From Microbacterium sp. zg-Y818 (lineage in GTDB: Bacteria; Actinomycetota; Actinomycetes; Actinomycetales; Microbacteriaceae): a stretch of DNA of 64,000 nucleotides. Both the position numbers and the translations under genes were made by a program. The first letter of the stretch is position 1, and each line of letters begins with the position of its first letter. Under the pieces are notes generated by a model. That model made no database searches and was not told the DNA's origin. It worked only from the letters and a program-made list of their open reading frames with translations. Shown here one piece after another: positions 17,874 through 26,631 of this stretch. The stretch covers positions 868,001 to 932,000 of the forward strand of contig NZ_CP126741.1 of assembly GCF_030246905.1 (NCBI RefSeq), in the 5' to 3' direction.

Positions 17874-18788
17874 ATGCAGCCCCCGCAGCCTGTGCAGTTC
17901 GGCATCCATCCGCCGGCCCGTCGCACCCTCGTTCACCTGAGCGACACCCACCTGCTGGGCGGTGACGTCAGGCTCGGCGGGCGCTTCGACGTGGCCCGCA
18001 ACCTCGAGGCGACGCTCGCGGCGGTACAGCGGCTGGGTGTGCGGCCCGACGCGCTGGTCTTCACCGGCGACCTCACCGATCTGGGGGAGCCCGAGGCGTA
18101 TCGCGCACTGCGCGCGGCGGTCGAACCCGTCGCCGAACGGCTCGAGGCGCCGGTGATCTGGGTGGCCGGAAACCACGACGAACGCCCCGAGCTCCGCCGC
18201 GAGCTCCTGGGGCTCGAGGCCAACGAAGAGCCCGTCACCGGGGTCTGGGACCTGGGCGGGCTGCGCCTGGTGGCGCTGGACACCAGCGTGCCGGGCTGGC
18301 ACCACGGCGACCTCGACCCCGCGCAGCTGGACTGGCTGCGCGGTGTACTGCGGGAGCCGGCGCCGCTGGGCACGCTGCTGGCGATGCACCACCCGCCGCT
18401 TCCCAGCCACATCCCGCTCTTCGACATCCTCGAGCTCCGCCACCAGGACGCTCTGGCCGACCTCGTCCGGGGAAGCGACGTGCGCGGCATCCTCGCAGGT
18501 CACCTGCACTACTCCACGCACGGCACGTTCGCCGGCATCCCCGTCAGCGTCGCGTCGGCCACCTGCTACACGATGAACCTGCAGCGGCCGCCGGCGGAGG
18601 TCAACGGCATGGATGCCGGGCAGTCCTTCCATCTCGTGCACGTGTACGACGACACGATCACCCACGCCGTCGTCCCGGTCGCCGATGCCCCCACGGGCGA
18701 CCACTTCTCGCCGGCGTGGGTCGCCGAGATGGCGCGGCTGACTCCCCAGGAGCGGCTCGAGGCGTTCTCGCGCAAACCCGCTCGCTGA
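17874..18788 (+). CDS. calcineurin-like metallophosphoesterase, CpdA/3',5'-cyclic phosphodiesterase type
   Basis: 304 residues. The full set of dinuclear metal motifs is present in order: LSDTHL (about 22-27), TGDLTD (63-68), GNHDE (100-104), MHHPPLP and GHLHYSTHG. These and the overall length match class III cyclic-nucleotide phosphodiesterases (CpdA, Rv0805). The natural substrate cannot be read from sequence: cAMP, 2',3'-cyclic nucleotides or phospholipid head groups are all possible. TAGACT (17861-17866) lies seven bases before the ATG, a leaderless-type start, so it has its own promoter despite being only 39 bases behind the pit operon. Confidence 0.88.
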   Translation: MQPPQPVQFGIHPPARRTLVHLSDTHLLGGDVRLGGRFDVARNLEATLAAVQRLGVRPDALVFTGDLTDLGEPEAYRALRAAVEPVAERLEAPVIWVAGNHDERPELRRELLGLEANEEPVTGVWDLGGLRLVALDTSVPGWHHGDLDPAQLDWLRGVLREPAPLGTLLAMHHPPLPSHIPLFDILELRHQDALADLVRGSDVRGILAGHLHYSTHGTFAGIPVSVASATCYTMNLQRPPAEVNGMDAGQSFHLVHVYDDTITHAVVPVADAPTGDHFSPAWVAEMARLTPQERLEAFSRKPAR

Positions 18789-18872
18789 CGGCATCGGGCG
18801 AGGGCGACCGGTGTCCCCGGGTAGGCTCGGAGGATCCCATCACACCGCTGTGAGCACCCACGAGGACGCATC

Positions 18873-20336
18873 ATGCCACTGGACGACACGCCCGCCACCC
18901 GCACCGAGACCGACTCCCTGGGGTCGGTGGAGATCCCCGCCGACGCGTACTGGGGGGTGCACACCGCCCGGGCCCTCGAGAACTTCCCCATCTCGCAGCG
19001 GCCGATCTCGGTCTACCGCGACCTCGTCTGCGCGCTGGCGATGGTCAAGCAGGCGTCTGCCCGAGCCAACGCCGAGATCGGGGCGCTCGACCCCGAGCGC
19101 GCCCGCCTCATCGACGCTGCCGCGCAGCGCGTCATCGACGGCGAGTTCCACGACCAGTTCGTCGTCGGCGTCGTGCAGGGCGGCGCCGGAACGTCGACCA
19201 ACATGAATGCCAACGAGGTCATCACCAACATCGCGCTCGAGATGGCAGGGCGGCCCAAGGGCGACTACGCCTTCCTCTCGCCGATCGATCACACCAACCG
19301 CAGCCAGTCGACGAACGACGTCTACCCGACGGCGATCAAGGTGGGCCTCGGACTGGACCTGCGCACGCTGCTGGAGGAGCTCGACCTGCTCCGTCAGTCG
19401 TTCCTGGCCAAGGCGGTCGAGTTCCACGACGTGCTGAAGGTCGGTCGCACCCAGCTGCAGGACGCGGTGCCGATGACCCTGGGGCAGGAGTTCCACGGCT
19501 TCGCCACCACGCTCGGCGAGGACCACGCGCGGCTCACCGAGAACGCGTCGCTGCTGTACGAGATCAACATGGGCGCCACCGCGATCGGCACAGGCATCAC
19601 GACGCACCCCGACTACTCCCGCGCCGTGCTGCGGCACCTGCGCGAGATCTCGGGGCTCGACCTCGAGACTGCGGTGGATCTCGTGGAGTCCACGAGCGAC
19701 ACGGGCTCGTTCATGTCGTTCTCCTCCTCACTCAAGCGCAACGCGATCAAGCTGTCGAAGATCAGCAACGACCTGCGGCTGCTCTCCAGCGGACCGCAGG
19801 CGGGGTTCGGCGAGATCAACCTGCCGGCGCGCCAAGCGGGCTCGAGCATCATGCCCGGCAAGGTCAACCCGGTCATCCCGGAGGTCGTGAACCAGGTCGC
19901 TTTCTCGGTGGCGGGCGCCGACCTCACCATCACGATGGCCGTCGAAGGAGGCCAGCTGCAGCTGAACGCGTTCGAGCCGATCATCGCGCATTCGCTCTTC
20001 CAGTCGATCACCTGGATGCGTCGGGCCATGCGCACGCTGCGGGTCAACTGCATCGACGGCATCACCGCGAACCGCGCACGCCTGGGCGCGATGGTCGGGT
20101 CGTCGGTGGGTGTGGTCACGGCCCTCACGCCGTTCATCGGCTATGCGGCATCCGCGGCTCTCGCCAAGACCGCCCTGCTGACGGGCCACAACGTGGGCGA
20201 CCTCGTGGTCGAAGCAGGGCTCATGAGCCGGGACGAGGTGGACAAGCAGCTGTCGCCGGCGCGGTTGTCGGGCCTCGAGGCCATCACCGCCGCCATCCCG
20301 GTGCAGCAGGCCGCCGATAGCATAATCGAGAGCTGA
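18873..20336 (+). CDS. aspA: aspartate ammonia-lyase
   Basis: 487 residues. Reversibly deaminates aspartate to fumarate and ammonia. The lyase-superfamily signature GSSIMPGKVNP (from G323) forms the flexible catalytic-serine loop. TSTNMNANEV (about 110-119) and DHTNRSQSTNDVYPT (about 143-157) are the other two conserved blocks; this pattern fits aspartase or class II fumarase. Aspartase is preferred for the overall similarity and length, but fumarase C is not fully excluded. TAGGCT (18822-18827) is a likely -10, leaving a leader of about 40 bases with GAGGACG before the ATG. Confidence 0.85.
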   Translation: MPLDDTPATRTETDSLGSVEIPADAYWGVHTARALENFPISQRPISVYRDLVCALAMVKQASARANAEIGALDPERARLIDAAAQRVIDGEFHDQFVVGVVQGGAGTSTNMNANEVITNIALEMAGRPKGDYAFLSPIDHTNRSQSTNDVYPTAIKVGLGLDLRTLLEELDLLRQSFLAKAVEFHDVLKVGRTQLQDAVPMTLGQEFHGFATTLGEDHARLTENASLLYEINMGATAIGTGITTHPDYSRAVLRHLREISGLDLETAVDLVESTSDTGSFMSFSSSLKRNAIKLSKISNDLRLLSSGPQAGFGEINLPARQAGSSIMPGKVNPVIPEVVNQVAFSVAGADLTITMAVEGGQLQLNAFEPIIAHSLFQSITWMRRAMRTLRVNCIDGITANRARLGAMVGSSVGVVTALTPFIGYAASAALAKTALLTGHNVGDLVVEAGLMSRDEVDKQLSPARLSGLEAITAAIPVQQAADSIIES

Positions 20337-20346
20337 ATGGGGCGAT

Positions 20347-20376
20347 TTGTCGCACTTTAACGGGGAAGGCTAGCGT
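20347..20376 (+). promoter_or_regulatory. sigma-A type promoter of the DUF4190 gene
   Basis: TTGTCG (20347-20352), an 18-base spacer and TAGCGT (20371-20376), followed by a leader of about 32 bases carrying AAGGAGCAG before the ATG at 20416. One of the few clear -35/-10 pairs in the window. Confidence 0.6.
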
Positions 20377-20415
20377 TTTCTCATCCGGGACACGCCGGCA
20401 CATCAAGGAGCAGAC

Positions 20416-20865
20416 ATGTCCGACCAGAACCCCCCGCAGTCGCCCACCCCTCCGGCCGGGCAGCCCCCCTACCAGCCTCCGACCGCACCTCCGGCAGCGC
20501 CCGCCTACGGCTCCGCGCCCGCGTACGGCGCGGCGCCCGCATACGACCCGAGCGGTGCCCCGGCGGCGCCGGGCGCGCCCGTGCCCGGAAAGACGCTGGG
20601 CATCGTCGCCTTCGTGCTGTCGTTCTTCGCGCAGCTGTTCGGCCTGATCCTCGGCATCGTGGCGTACGTGCAGAGCAAGAAGGCCGGCGTCAAGAACACG
20701 TGGGCACTGGCGGCCATCATCATCAGCAGCGTGCTCATGGTGCTGATGATCATCCTCGGCATCGTGATCTTCACTGCGGTGCTCGGCGCGACCGACGCGG
20801 CCTGCAATGAGCTCGGCACCGGTGTGTGGCAGCTGACCGACGGCACGCAGATCACCTGCGACTGA
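20416..20865 (+). CDS. DUF4190-type membrane protein with proline-rich N-terminus
   Basis: 149 residues. Residues 1-57 are Pro/Ala/Tyr-rich with AYGSAPAYGAAPAYD repeats and should be disordered in the cytoplasm. Two transmembrane helices follow (about 58-84 and 92-120), with KKAGVKN between them, the DUF4190 pattern. A short outside tail contains two Cys (AACNELG, TQITCD) that could pair. Function is unknown; such proteins are common in actinobacteria and sometimes contact other envelope proteins through the proline-rich region. Monocistronic between its promoter and the terminator at 20881-20910. Confidence 0.82.
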   Translation: MSDQNPPQSPTPPAGQPPYQPPTAPPAAPAYGSAPAYGAAPAYDPSGAPAAPGAPVPGKTLGIVAFVLSFFAQLFGLILGIVAYVQSKKAGVKNTWALAAIIISSVLMVLMIILGIVIFTAVLGATDAACNELGTGVWQLTDGTQITCD

Positions 20866-20880
20866 CCCTGGTGTCGACGG

Positions 20881-20910
20881 AACCCCCGTGCGCTGCGGCG
20901 TGCGGGGGTT
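20881..20910. terminator. hairpin terminator between convergent DUF4190 and FAH genes
   Basis: AACCCCCG ... CGGGGGTT with an inner continuation gives about 13 bp around TGCG. It lies between the stops of two convergent genes and touches the FAH stop, so it can serve both. Confidence 0.7.
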
Positions 20911-21776
20911 CAGTCGTAGATGCGGCAGCGCGTCGTGAGCTCGCCGATGCCGTCGATGCCGACGGTGACGGTGGACCGGTCGCGCAGGAAGATCTGCGGG
21001 TCCCGGGAGTAGCCGGCTCCACCGGGGCTGCCGGTGGAGATGAGGGTGCCCGGCAGCAGCGTCGCCGACGAAGACAGGTGCGACACGAGGGTCGCGACCG
21101 AACGGATCATCTGGCCCGTGGTGGCATCCTGCACCGTCTGGCCGTCGACCACGGCCCAGATGTGCAGGTCCTGCGGATCGGGGATCTCATCGGCGGTCAC
21201 CACGAACGGGCCGGTGGGCGTGAAGCCGTCGAACGACTTGCAGCGCGACCACTGCGCCTCCGAGAACTGGATGTCGCGCGCGGTGATGTCGTTGACCACC
21301 GTGTAGCCCCACACGTATTCAAGTGCCGCCTCGGTGGAAACGTCCTTCGCGGGACGGCCGATGATGACGCCCAGCTCCGCCTCATAGTCGACCGACTCGC
21401 TGAGGGAGCGTGGCCACGACGTCGTCGCCTGATGCGAGGTGAGGGAGTTGGGCCACAGCACGAACACCGTCGGGGCGGTGTCCGCCTTCAGTCCGAGCTC
21501 GCTGGAGTGGGCGGCGTAGTTCAGCCCGATCGCCAAGATCACGGGCGGCGCGAGCACTGCGGAGGCGAAGGAGGTGCCGGCCAGCGGATGCCACGTCGTG
21601 GCGGCATCGACGGCGTCGCGCACCTGCCCGAGCAGCCCGTCGCCGCCGTCGATGAGGTCCTGCAGCAGGCGAGGGGCGCCGGGGAACAGGTCCTCGACGA
21701 TGACGGCCTCGTCGCCGCGGACGGCGGCAAGCCGGGGCGGTGCACCCGCGGAGGGAATCACGTGGGCGAAGCGCAT
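20910..21776 (-). CDS. fumarylacetoacetate hydrolase family protein
   Basis: 288 residues. The C-terminal FAH domain (about 75-285) has IGLNYAAHSSE, then DYEAELGVIIGR, whose Asp/Glu ligands bind the metal, and NDITARDIQ. The N-terminal ~70 residues are the small beta domain typical of bacterial members. Enzymes of this family cleave C-C bonds in 2,4-diketo or acylpyruvate substrates or decarboxylate oxaloacetate; which reaction applies cannot be told. TAGCCT (21783-21788) ends six bases before the ATG. Divergent from the PrsW gene, whose -10 lies about 45 bases away. Confidence 0.88.
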   Translation of the reverse strand: MRFAHVIPSAGAPPRLAAVRGDEAVIVEDLFPGAPRLLQDLIDGGDGLLGQVRDAVDAATTWHPLAGTSFASAVLAPPVILAIGLNYAAHSSELGLKADTAPTVFVLWPNSLTSHQATTSWPRSLSESVDYEAELGVIIGRPAKDVSTEAALEYVWGYTVVNDITARDIQFSEAQWSRCKSFDGFTPTGPFVVTADEIPDPQDLHIWAVVDGQTVQDATTGQMIRSVATLVSHLSSSATLLPGTLISTGSPGGAGYSRDPQIFLRDRSTVTVGIDGIGELTTRCRIYD

Positions 21777-21782
21777 CCCTTC

Positions 21783-21836
21783 AGGCTAGCGGCCCGACCG
21801 GGGGCGATCGGCGACACTCTGCGCCACCCCTAGGCT
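21783..21836. promoter_or_regulatory. divergent leaderless-type promoters of the FAH and PrsW genes
   Basis: Minus-strand TAGCCT at 21783-21788 sits six bases before the FAH ATG (21776). Plus-strand TAGGCT at 21831-21836 sits seven bases before the PrsW GTG (21844). No ribosome site fits either start. Confidence 0.6.
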
Positions 21837-21843
21837 GTCGGTC

Positions 21844-23010
21844 GTGCCGTACACTTCCGCGCTCTCCCAGCCGCATCCCGGGCATGCCGCGCCCATCGCG
21901 CCTGCCCCTTCGTCGCCTCCTGCGCTGCCCGTGCCGCCGCGCAAGGGTCGCAGCGCGCCCATCTGGATCATCGGCGTCCTGGTGCTGCTGCTGGTGGGGC
22001 TGGTGGCGTACTTCTTGACCTTCCTGGGCGCCGCCGCCTCGGTGGTCGGCATGGTGCTCGCGGTCGTGCCCTTCGTCGGCGTGCTCCTCGCGGTGCGCAT
22101 CGTCGACCGCTGGGAGCCCGAGCCCCGGTCCCTCGTCGTGCTCGCGATTGCGTGGGGGGCGATCGCGTCGGTCGTGATCGCCCTCGCCGTGGACCTCGTC
22201 ATCACCCTGGTCATCGGCTACGACGGCTCGCCCGCGCGCGAGGCGTTCTCGTCGGTCGTGCAGGCTCCGGTGGTGGAGGAGGTGGCCAAGGGGCTGGGGC
22301 TGCTGATCATCTTCGCCATCGGGCGGCGGGCGTTCGATGGACCGGTCGACGGCATCGTCTACGGGGCGCTCATCGGCGCAGGCTTCGCCTTCACCGAGAA
22401 CATCCTCTACTTCGCCTCCGCCCTCATCGAAGGGGGCGTCGCCGAGACCACGGTGACCTTCTTCGTGCGCGGCATCCTCTCGCCGTTCGCACACGTGATG
22501 TTCACGGCGGTGACGGGGTACGCCCTCGGCCGCGCCGCGCGCAACGGCGCGTCGGTCGGGGCGGCGCTGGGTCCCTGGGCGCTGGGCCTCGTGGGCGCGA
22601 CGGTGCTGCACGCGCTGTGGAACGGCTCCGCGCTCTTCGCGGACTTCTTCGCGCTGTATACGACGTTGCAGATGCCGCTGTTCGTCCTGTTCATCGCGGG
22701 GGTGCTGCTGCTGCGCCGGGAGGAGGCGCGGCTGACGCGCGCACGACTGGCGGACTATGCGGCAGCCGGCTGGTTCACTGCGGGGGAGGTCGACATGCTG
22801 GCCACCGGCGCGGGGCGTCGCCGCGCCATGGCGTGGGCGCGCACGCTGCCGGGGGGAGGGCCCGCCATGAAGGATTTCATCTCCGATGCCACGGCGCTCG
22901 CCGCGGCCCGCCAGCGCGCGCTGTCGGGCCGGGACCCGCATGCGGTCGAGGACGAGCACGTCTTCCTCGCCCGAGCGGTCGCGGCGCGGGCGGCGCTCTT
23001 CGCGCGGTAG
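21844..23010 (+). CDS. PrsW family intramembrane protease
   Basis: 388 residues. About eight transmembrane helices from residue 39 on. The glutamic-type active-site motifs are present: EEVAKG (E145-E146), FTEN (E185) and a His in HALWN (H256). In Bacillus, PrsW starts site-1 cleavage of the anti-sigma factor RsiW; the substrate here is unknown and no sigma/anti-sigma pair is near. Residues 1-38 are Pro/Ala-rich, and a ~105-residue soluble tail follows the last helix (from ~290), longer than in the Bacillus enzyme. GTG start seven bases after TAGGCT. Confidence 0.85.
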   Translation: MPYTSALSQPHPGHAAPIAPAPSSPPALPVPPRKGRSAPIWIIGVLVLLLVGLVAYFLTFLGAAASVVGMVLAVVPFVGVLLAVRIVDRWEPEPRSLVVLAIAWGAIASVVIALAVDLVITLVIGYDGSPAREAFSSVVQAPVVEEVAKGLGLLIIFAIGRRAFDGPVDGIVYGALIGAGFAFTENILYFASALIEGGVAETTVTFFVRGILSPFAHVMFTAVTGYALGRAARNGASVGAALGPWALGLVGATVLHALWNGSALFADFFALYTTLQMPLFVLFIAGVLLLRREEARLTRARLADYAAAGWFTAGEVDMLATGAGRRRAMAWARTLPGGGPAMKDFISDATALAAARQRALSGRDPHAVEDEHVFLARAVAARAALFAR

Positions 23011-23050
23011 CCGGACGGTGCGGGCGGCTGGGCTGACGACGTCCCGTCAA

Positions 23051-23105
23051 CGACTCAGCGCCCGGTGCCGCGGCGATGCCTGCGTGTCTCCCGAGCGCTG
23101 AGTCG
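23051..23105. repeat. 11-bp inverted repeat with 33-base loop between PrsW and FKBP genes
   Basis: CGACTCAGCGC (23051-23061) and its perfect complement GCGCTGAGTCG (23095-23105). The long loop argues against a classical terminator. It could be a protein-binding pair or a repeat element. Confidence 0.55.
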
Positions 23106-23194
23106 ATATGCCTCAATGATCCTCCGGCACTCAGGGGGTGTCAAGCGAGCGTGGCGCGTTGACCGCACCCAGCACCTCGGGTTGGATGGGGAGC

Positions 23195-23563
23195 ATGACT
23201 GACAACCGAAGCAAGCCCGAGTTCGACGCCCCCACGGGACCGGCTCCCTCCGAGCTGGTCATCCGTGACCTCATCGTCGGCGACGGCCCCGAGGCGAAGC
23301 CCGGCGACACCGTCACCGTCCACTACGCGGGCGTGGAGTACGACACCGGCGAGGAGTTCGACTCGTCGTGGAGCCGCGGTGAGAGCATCCAGTTCCCGCT
23401 GCGCGGCCTCATCCAGGGGTGGCAGGACGGCATTCCCGGCATGAAGGTCGGCGGTCGCCGCGAGCTGATCATCCCGCCGCACCTGGCCTACGGCCCGGCC
23501 GGGGGCCACTTCCTCGGCGGCAAGACCCTCGTCTTCATCATCGATCTGCTCGCCGTCGGCTGA
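23195..23563 (+). CDS. FKBP-type peptidyl-prolyl cis-trans isomerase
   Basis: 122-residue single-domain FKBP that speeds proline isomerisation in protein folding. Typical landmarks are VTVHYAGVEYDTGEEFDSSW, GLIQGWQDGIPGMKVGGRR and IPPHLAYG, ending in VFIIDLLAVG. There is no signal peptide, so it is cytoplasmic. ATG 23195 is chosen because GGGGAGC precedes it and the domain begins soon after; an upstream in-frame start at 23138 would add 19 unrelated residues. Followed by a perfect 15-bp terminator hairpin. Confidence 0.92.
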   Translation: MTDNRSKPEFDAPTGPAPSELVIRDLIVGDGPEAKPGDTVTVHYAGVEYDTGEEFDSSWSRGESIQFPLRGLIQGWQDGIPGMKVGGRRELIIPPHLAYGPAGGHFLGGKTLVFIIDLLAVG

Positions 23564-23580
23564 GCACCGGATCGACCCTG

Positions 23581-23614
23581 CGGAGGGGCGGATGCCACGG
23601 CATCCGCCCCTCCG
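23581..23614 (+). terminator. perfect hairpin terminator after the FKBP gene, made of GGATGCC arms
   Basis: A 15-bp perfect stem around CACG, 17 bases after the stop. Its upper part is GGATGC/GCATCC, the heptamer over-represented throughout the window, followed by a short T-rich stretch (TCGTTC). Confidence 0.8.
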
Positions 23615-23710
23615 TCGTTCCCCGGTGTGCTCTTGCGGCAGGGTGCGCGCGGTCCTACCTTGTAGCCCTCCGCACCGCGGTTCGGCGGTGCCGGCGGAAG
23701 GACATGTCGC

Positions 23711-24760
23711 ATGAACTTCGGTGTCAGCATCCTGTTCCGCGCCATCCCGCTCCTGATGGGAGCGGTCTGCCTCAGCTTCGGCTGGTACGTCTTCGCCGGG
23801 GGCGACGACCCTGCCCACCGGACGGCGGGCCATGTGCTGATGGCATTGACGGCCATCTGCATCGCACTGTTCACCACGGCCGCGATGATCATCCGCCAGC
23901 TGACCCGCACCTTCGCTCCGATCTGGAAGGTGGTCCTGCCGGTGCTCGGTTACGGAGTCGCAGCCGCCACCGCGATCTGGGGGCTGGTCATCCGCGGCGG
24001 GCCATCGAACGCCGACTTCGTCGCCGGGCACGTCGTGTTCGGCGTCGGGCTGATCGCCGCCTGCGTCACGACGGTCGCCGTCGCCTCGAGCGCGTTCACA
24101 CTGATCACGGACAACGCGGCCCGCCGGCACGAGGACGGCGCTCCGGACGGTGCGTACGGCAGGGCTGTCATGGTGGGACTGATCTGCATCCCGGCGACGG
24201 CCGCGCTGGTGCTGGTCGTCTGGGCGGCGGTCCTGCTCACCGATTCGGCCGAGGCGCCCCGCTACATCGCCGGTCACGTCATGATCGGCCTTGCGGCCAT
24301 CTGCGCCAGCCTCATCTCCCTGGTGGCCACGGTCGGCCGGCAGGTGCGCAACGAGTTCGACGAGCCCGAGCGCTGGGCGTGGACGAGCTGGGTGCTCGCC
24401 ATGGGCACCCTCGCCGTCGTCTGGGGGCTGGTCGTGCTGTTCGGCTCGGACCGGCCCGAGCGCCTTGCGCCGGGCTGCATTCTCATCGGGCTGGGCATGA
24501 TCTGCTACAGCGTCGTCTCGAAGGTCTTCTTGCTGGCCGCGGTGTGGCGGCGGCATTTCGAGCTGGCGAACCGGGTGCCCCTCATCCCGATCTTCACGTG
24601 TCTGGCGTGCCTGTTCTTCGCGGCGTTCCTGGCCGAGGCGGCCACCACCGACCCCGGGCTCTTCATCCCCGCGCGCGTGCTCACCGGTTTGGGGGCGGTG
24701 TGCTTCACGCTGTTCTCGATCGTGTCGATCCTCGAAGCGGGGACCTCGGGAAAGTCCTGA
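23711..24760 (+). CDS. DUF2776-like membrane protein with five internal repeats
   Basis: 349 residues, about ten transmembrane helices, no catalytic motif. Size and pattern fit DUF2776, a family of unknown function (assignment from memory). The unit AGHVxxGLxxICxxLxxxV occurs at residues 39, 105 and 187 and in worn form as PGCILIGLGMICYSVV (254) and ARVLTGLGAVCFTLF (321), spaced 66-82 residues apart. The protein thus seems built from five two-helix units, each with a conserved Cys in the second half of the helix. RBS GGAAGGAC; TACCTT (23656-23661) is a possible -10. Monocistronic. Confidence 0.75.
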   Translation: MNFGVSILFRAIPLLMGAVCLSFGWYVFAGGDDPAHRTAGHVLMALTAICIALFTTAAMIIRQLTRTFAPIWKVVLPVLGYGVAAATAIWGLVIRGGPSNADFVAGHVVFGVGLIAACVTTVAVASSAFTLITDNAARRHEDGAPDGAYGRAVMVGLICIPATAALVLVVWAAVLLTDSAEAPRYIAGHVMIGLAAICASLISLVATVGRQVRNEFDEPERWAWTSWVLAMGTLAVVWGLVVLFGSDRPERLAPGCILIGLGMICYSVVSKVFLLAAVWRRHFELANRVPLIPIFTCLACLFFAAFLAEAATTDPGLFIPARVLTGLGAVCFTLFSIVSILEAGTSGKS

Positions 24761-24850
24761 CCCAAAGATCCATTCACGGGAATAGATGCCGGAAAACGGT
24801 CGTTGGGCGTGACAGACCGCCGGACAGCCCGGCGCACGATGGAGGACGCC

Positions 24851-25420
24851 ATGACCGAAGCGACGAACGCAACCACGATCGAGATTCCCGGCTACAAGGC
24901 CGGCACCTGGGTGCTCGACCCCTCGCACAGCGAGGTTTCGTTCAGCGTGCGCCACATGATGATCTCGAAGGTGCGCGGTACGTTCGACGTCAAGAGCGGC
25001 ACGATCGTGGCCCCCGAGAACCCGCTCGGCGTGCGCGTGACCGCCTCGGCCGACGTCGCGTCGGTGAACACGAAGGACGAGGGACGTGACGCCCACCTGC
25101 GCTCGGCGGAGTTCTTCGACGCCGAGAACCACCCCACGCTCGACTTCGTGTCGAACGCCGCGCGGCTCGTCGACGGCGACTTCCTGATCGACGGCGATCT
25201 GACGATTCGCGGCATCACGCGGCCGGTGACCTTCGAGGTCGAGTTCGGCGGCTTCGGCACCGACCCCTGGGGCAACTACAAGGCCGGAGCCACGGCCAAG
25301 ACGGTCATCAACCGCGAGGACTTCGGTCTCACATGGAACGCCGCGCTCGAGACCGGCGGTGTGCTGGTGGGCAAGGACGTGACCATCACGCTCGACCTGC
25401 AGGGTTCGTTCCAGGCCTGA
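24851..25420 (+). CDS. YceI family lipid-binding protein
   Basis: 189 residues forming the YceI beta-barrel, a lipocalin-like fold that holds polyisoprenoid or other long-chain lipids. Family landmarks are GTWVLDPSHSEVSFSVRHMM (about 16-35), VRGTFDVKSG, a D(A)HLRSAEFFD stretch and the C-terminal GxxVGxDVTITLDLQ. It lacks the signal peptide seen in many proteobacterial members, so it is probably cytoplasmic, as in other actinobacteria. ATG 24851 has GGAGGACGCC directly before it. Its 3' end meets the EamA gene on the opposite strand. Confidence 0.9.
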   Translation: MTEATNATTIEIPGYKAGTWVLDPSHSEVSFSVRHMMISKVRGTFDVKSGTIVAPENPLGVRVTASADVASVNTKDEGRDAHLRSAEFFDAENHPTLDFVSNAARLVDGDFLIDGDLTIRGITRPVTFEVEFGGFGTDPWGNYKAGATAKTVINREDFGLTWNAALETGGVLVGKDVTITLDLQGSFQA

Positions 25421-26386
25421 CCGTCGTCGCCTCCGCACCCGCAGGCGGTTCTGCGCGAGCAGGATGCCCAGCAGCACCAGCACCGCCCCGGCGGGCTCGT
25501 TCCAGTGCAGGGTCTCGCCGAGCAGGACGATGCCCAGCGCCACCCCCACGACCGGCGTGATGTAGGTGACCGTCGACGCGCGGGTGGGGCCCCAGGCTCG
25601 CAGAACGTTCTGATTCCAGATGTAGGGGACCCCTGTGCCGAGGCACCCCAGTGCCAGCAGGCTGAGCACGATCGGCACGTCCAGGCGCACAGGGCTCTGC
25701 GCCACGACAGGCGTGAGTGCGAGCATGATCGCGGCGGCGATGCCGATGTTGAGGAACGAGAAGACCAGCGCGCTCATTCCGGAGTTCGACAGGAATCGCC
25801 GCATGTACGCGAGGCTGAAGCCGTAGCAGGCTGTCGCGCCGAGGATCGCGAGCTGTGCGAGCAGGCTCTGGGTCAGATCCAGTCCCTGCCACGGCGCGAT
25901 GATCACCATGACCCCGGCAACGCCGACGAGGATGCCGGCGATCTGAGCGGCCTTGAGCCGCTCGACGCGGAACACGGCCCAGGCCATCACCGCGGTCATG
26001 ATCGGCGTCGTCGCGTTGTAGATGCTCGCAAGGCCCGACGTGACGTACTGCTGCGCCCATGAGAAGAGCAGGAACGGCGCGACGCAGAACGACAGGGCGA
26101 GCGCCGTCATGTGGCCCCAGAGGCGCAGTCGACGGGGAAGATGCTCCCGCCGCAGCGCCACGAACACCCCGAGGGTCAGCGCCCCCAGCACGAGCCGGGC
26201 CCAGACGACCTGAGCGGGGGAGACGCCCTCGAGGGCGACCTTCATGAACAGGAAGCTCGATCCCCAGATGATCCCGGTGAGCAGGAACTGCACGGTCAGT
26301 GCAGCCGCCCCCGGTTGACGCAGCGGCCCCGACGGCGGTGCGGCGGGCGAGGTCGGTGTGACGATCGGGACGGGTGCGGTGCTCAC
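25421..26386 (-). CDS. EamA/DMT family transporter, reading frame lacks a normal stop
   Basis: The first ~322 codons encode a complete ten-helix drug/metabolite transporter of two EamA repeats (about 32-163 and 176-312), ending in AQNRLRVRRRRR where homologs normally finish. Likely an exporter of small metabolites; substrate unknown. No stop follows in this frame until 23141, so the ORF runs about 2.3 kb antisense through yceI, the DUF2776-like gene and the FKBP gene, 1,081 codons in all. The neighbouring frame stops at 25386. A single-base indel near 25420-25440 (real or a sequencing error) would restore a normal end. Coordinates given cover only the conserved transporter. Confidence 0.72.
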
Positions 26387-26631
26387 GCGGCGACTCTAGG
26401 CCCGGGGTGGGACACGGGGAGCGGGCGGACGGTGCGTCGACCGGAATCCGCCGACGAACGTCCGGATCCCTGCGGCCGGTCGCCGACGGCGCCGGCGATG
26501 ACGTCGGCCCGGATGCTGCCGGTGCTGCCGGGCTGATAGACTTTCCAGGTTGCCGTTAGATCGGCCGCGGATAAAGAGAGCCCACGCATCAGGCGTCGGG
26601 CGCCGCGCAACGAGGAGAGAGGGGATCACCT

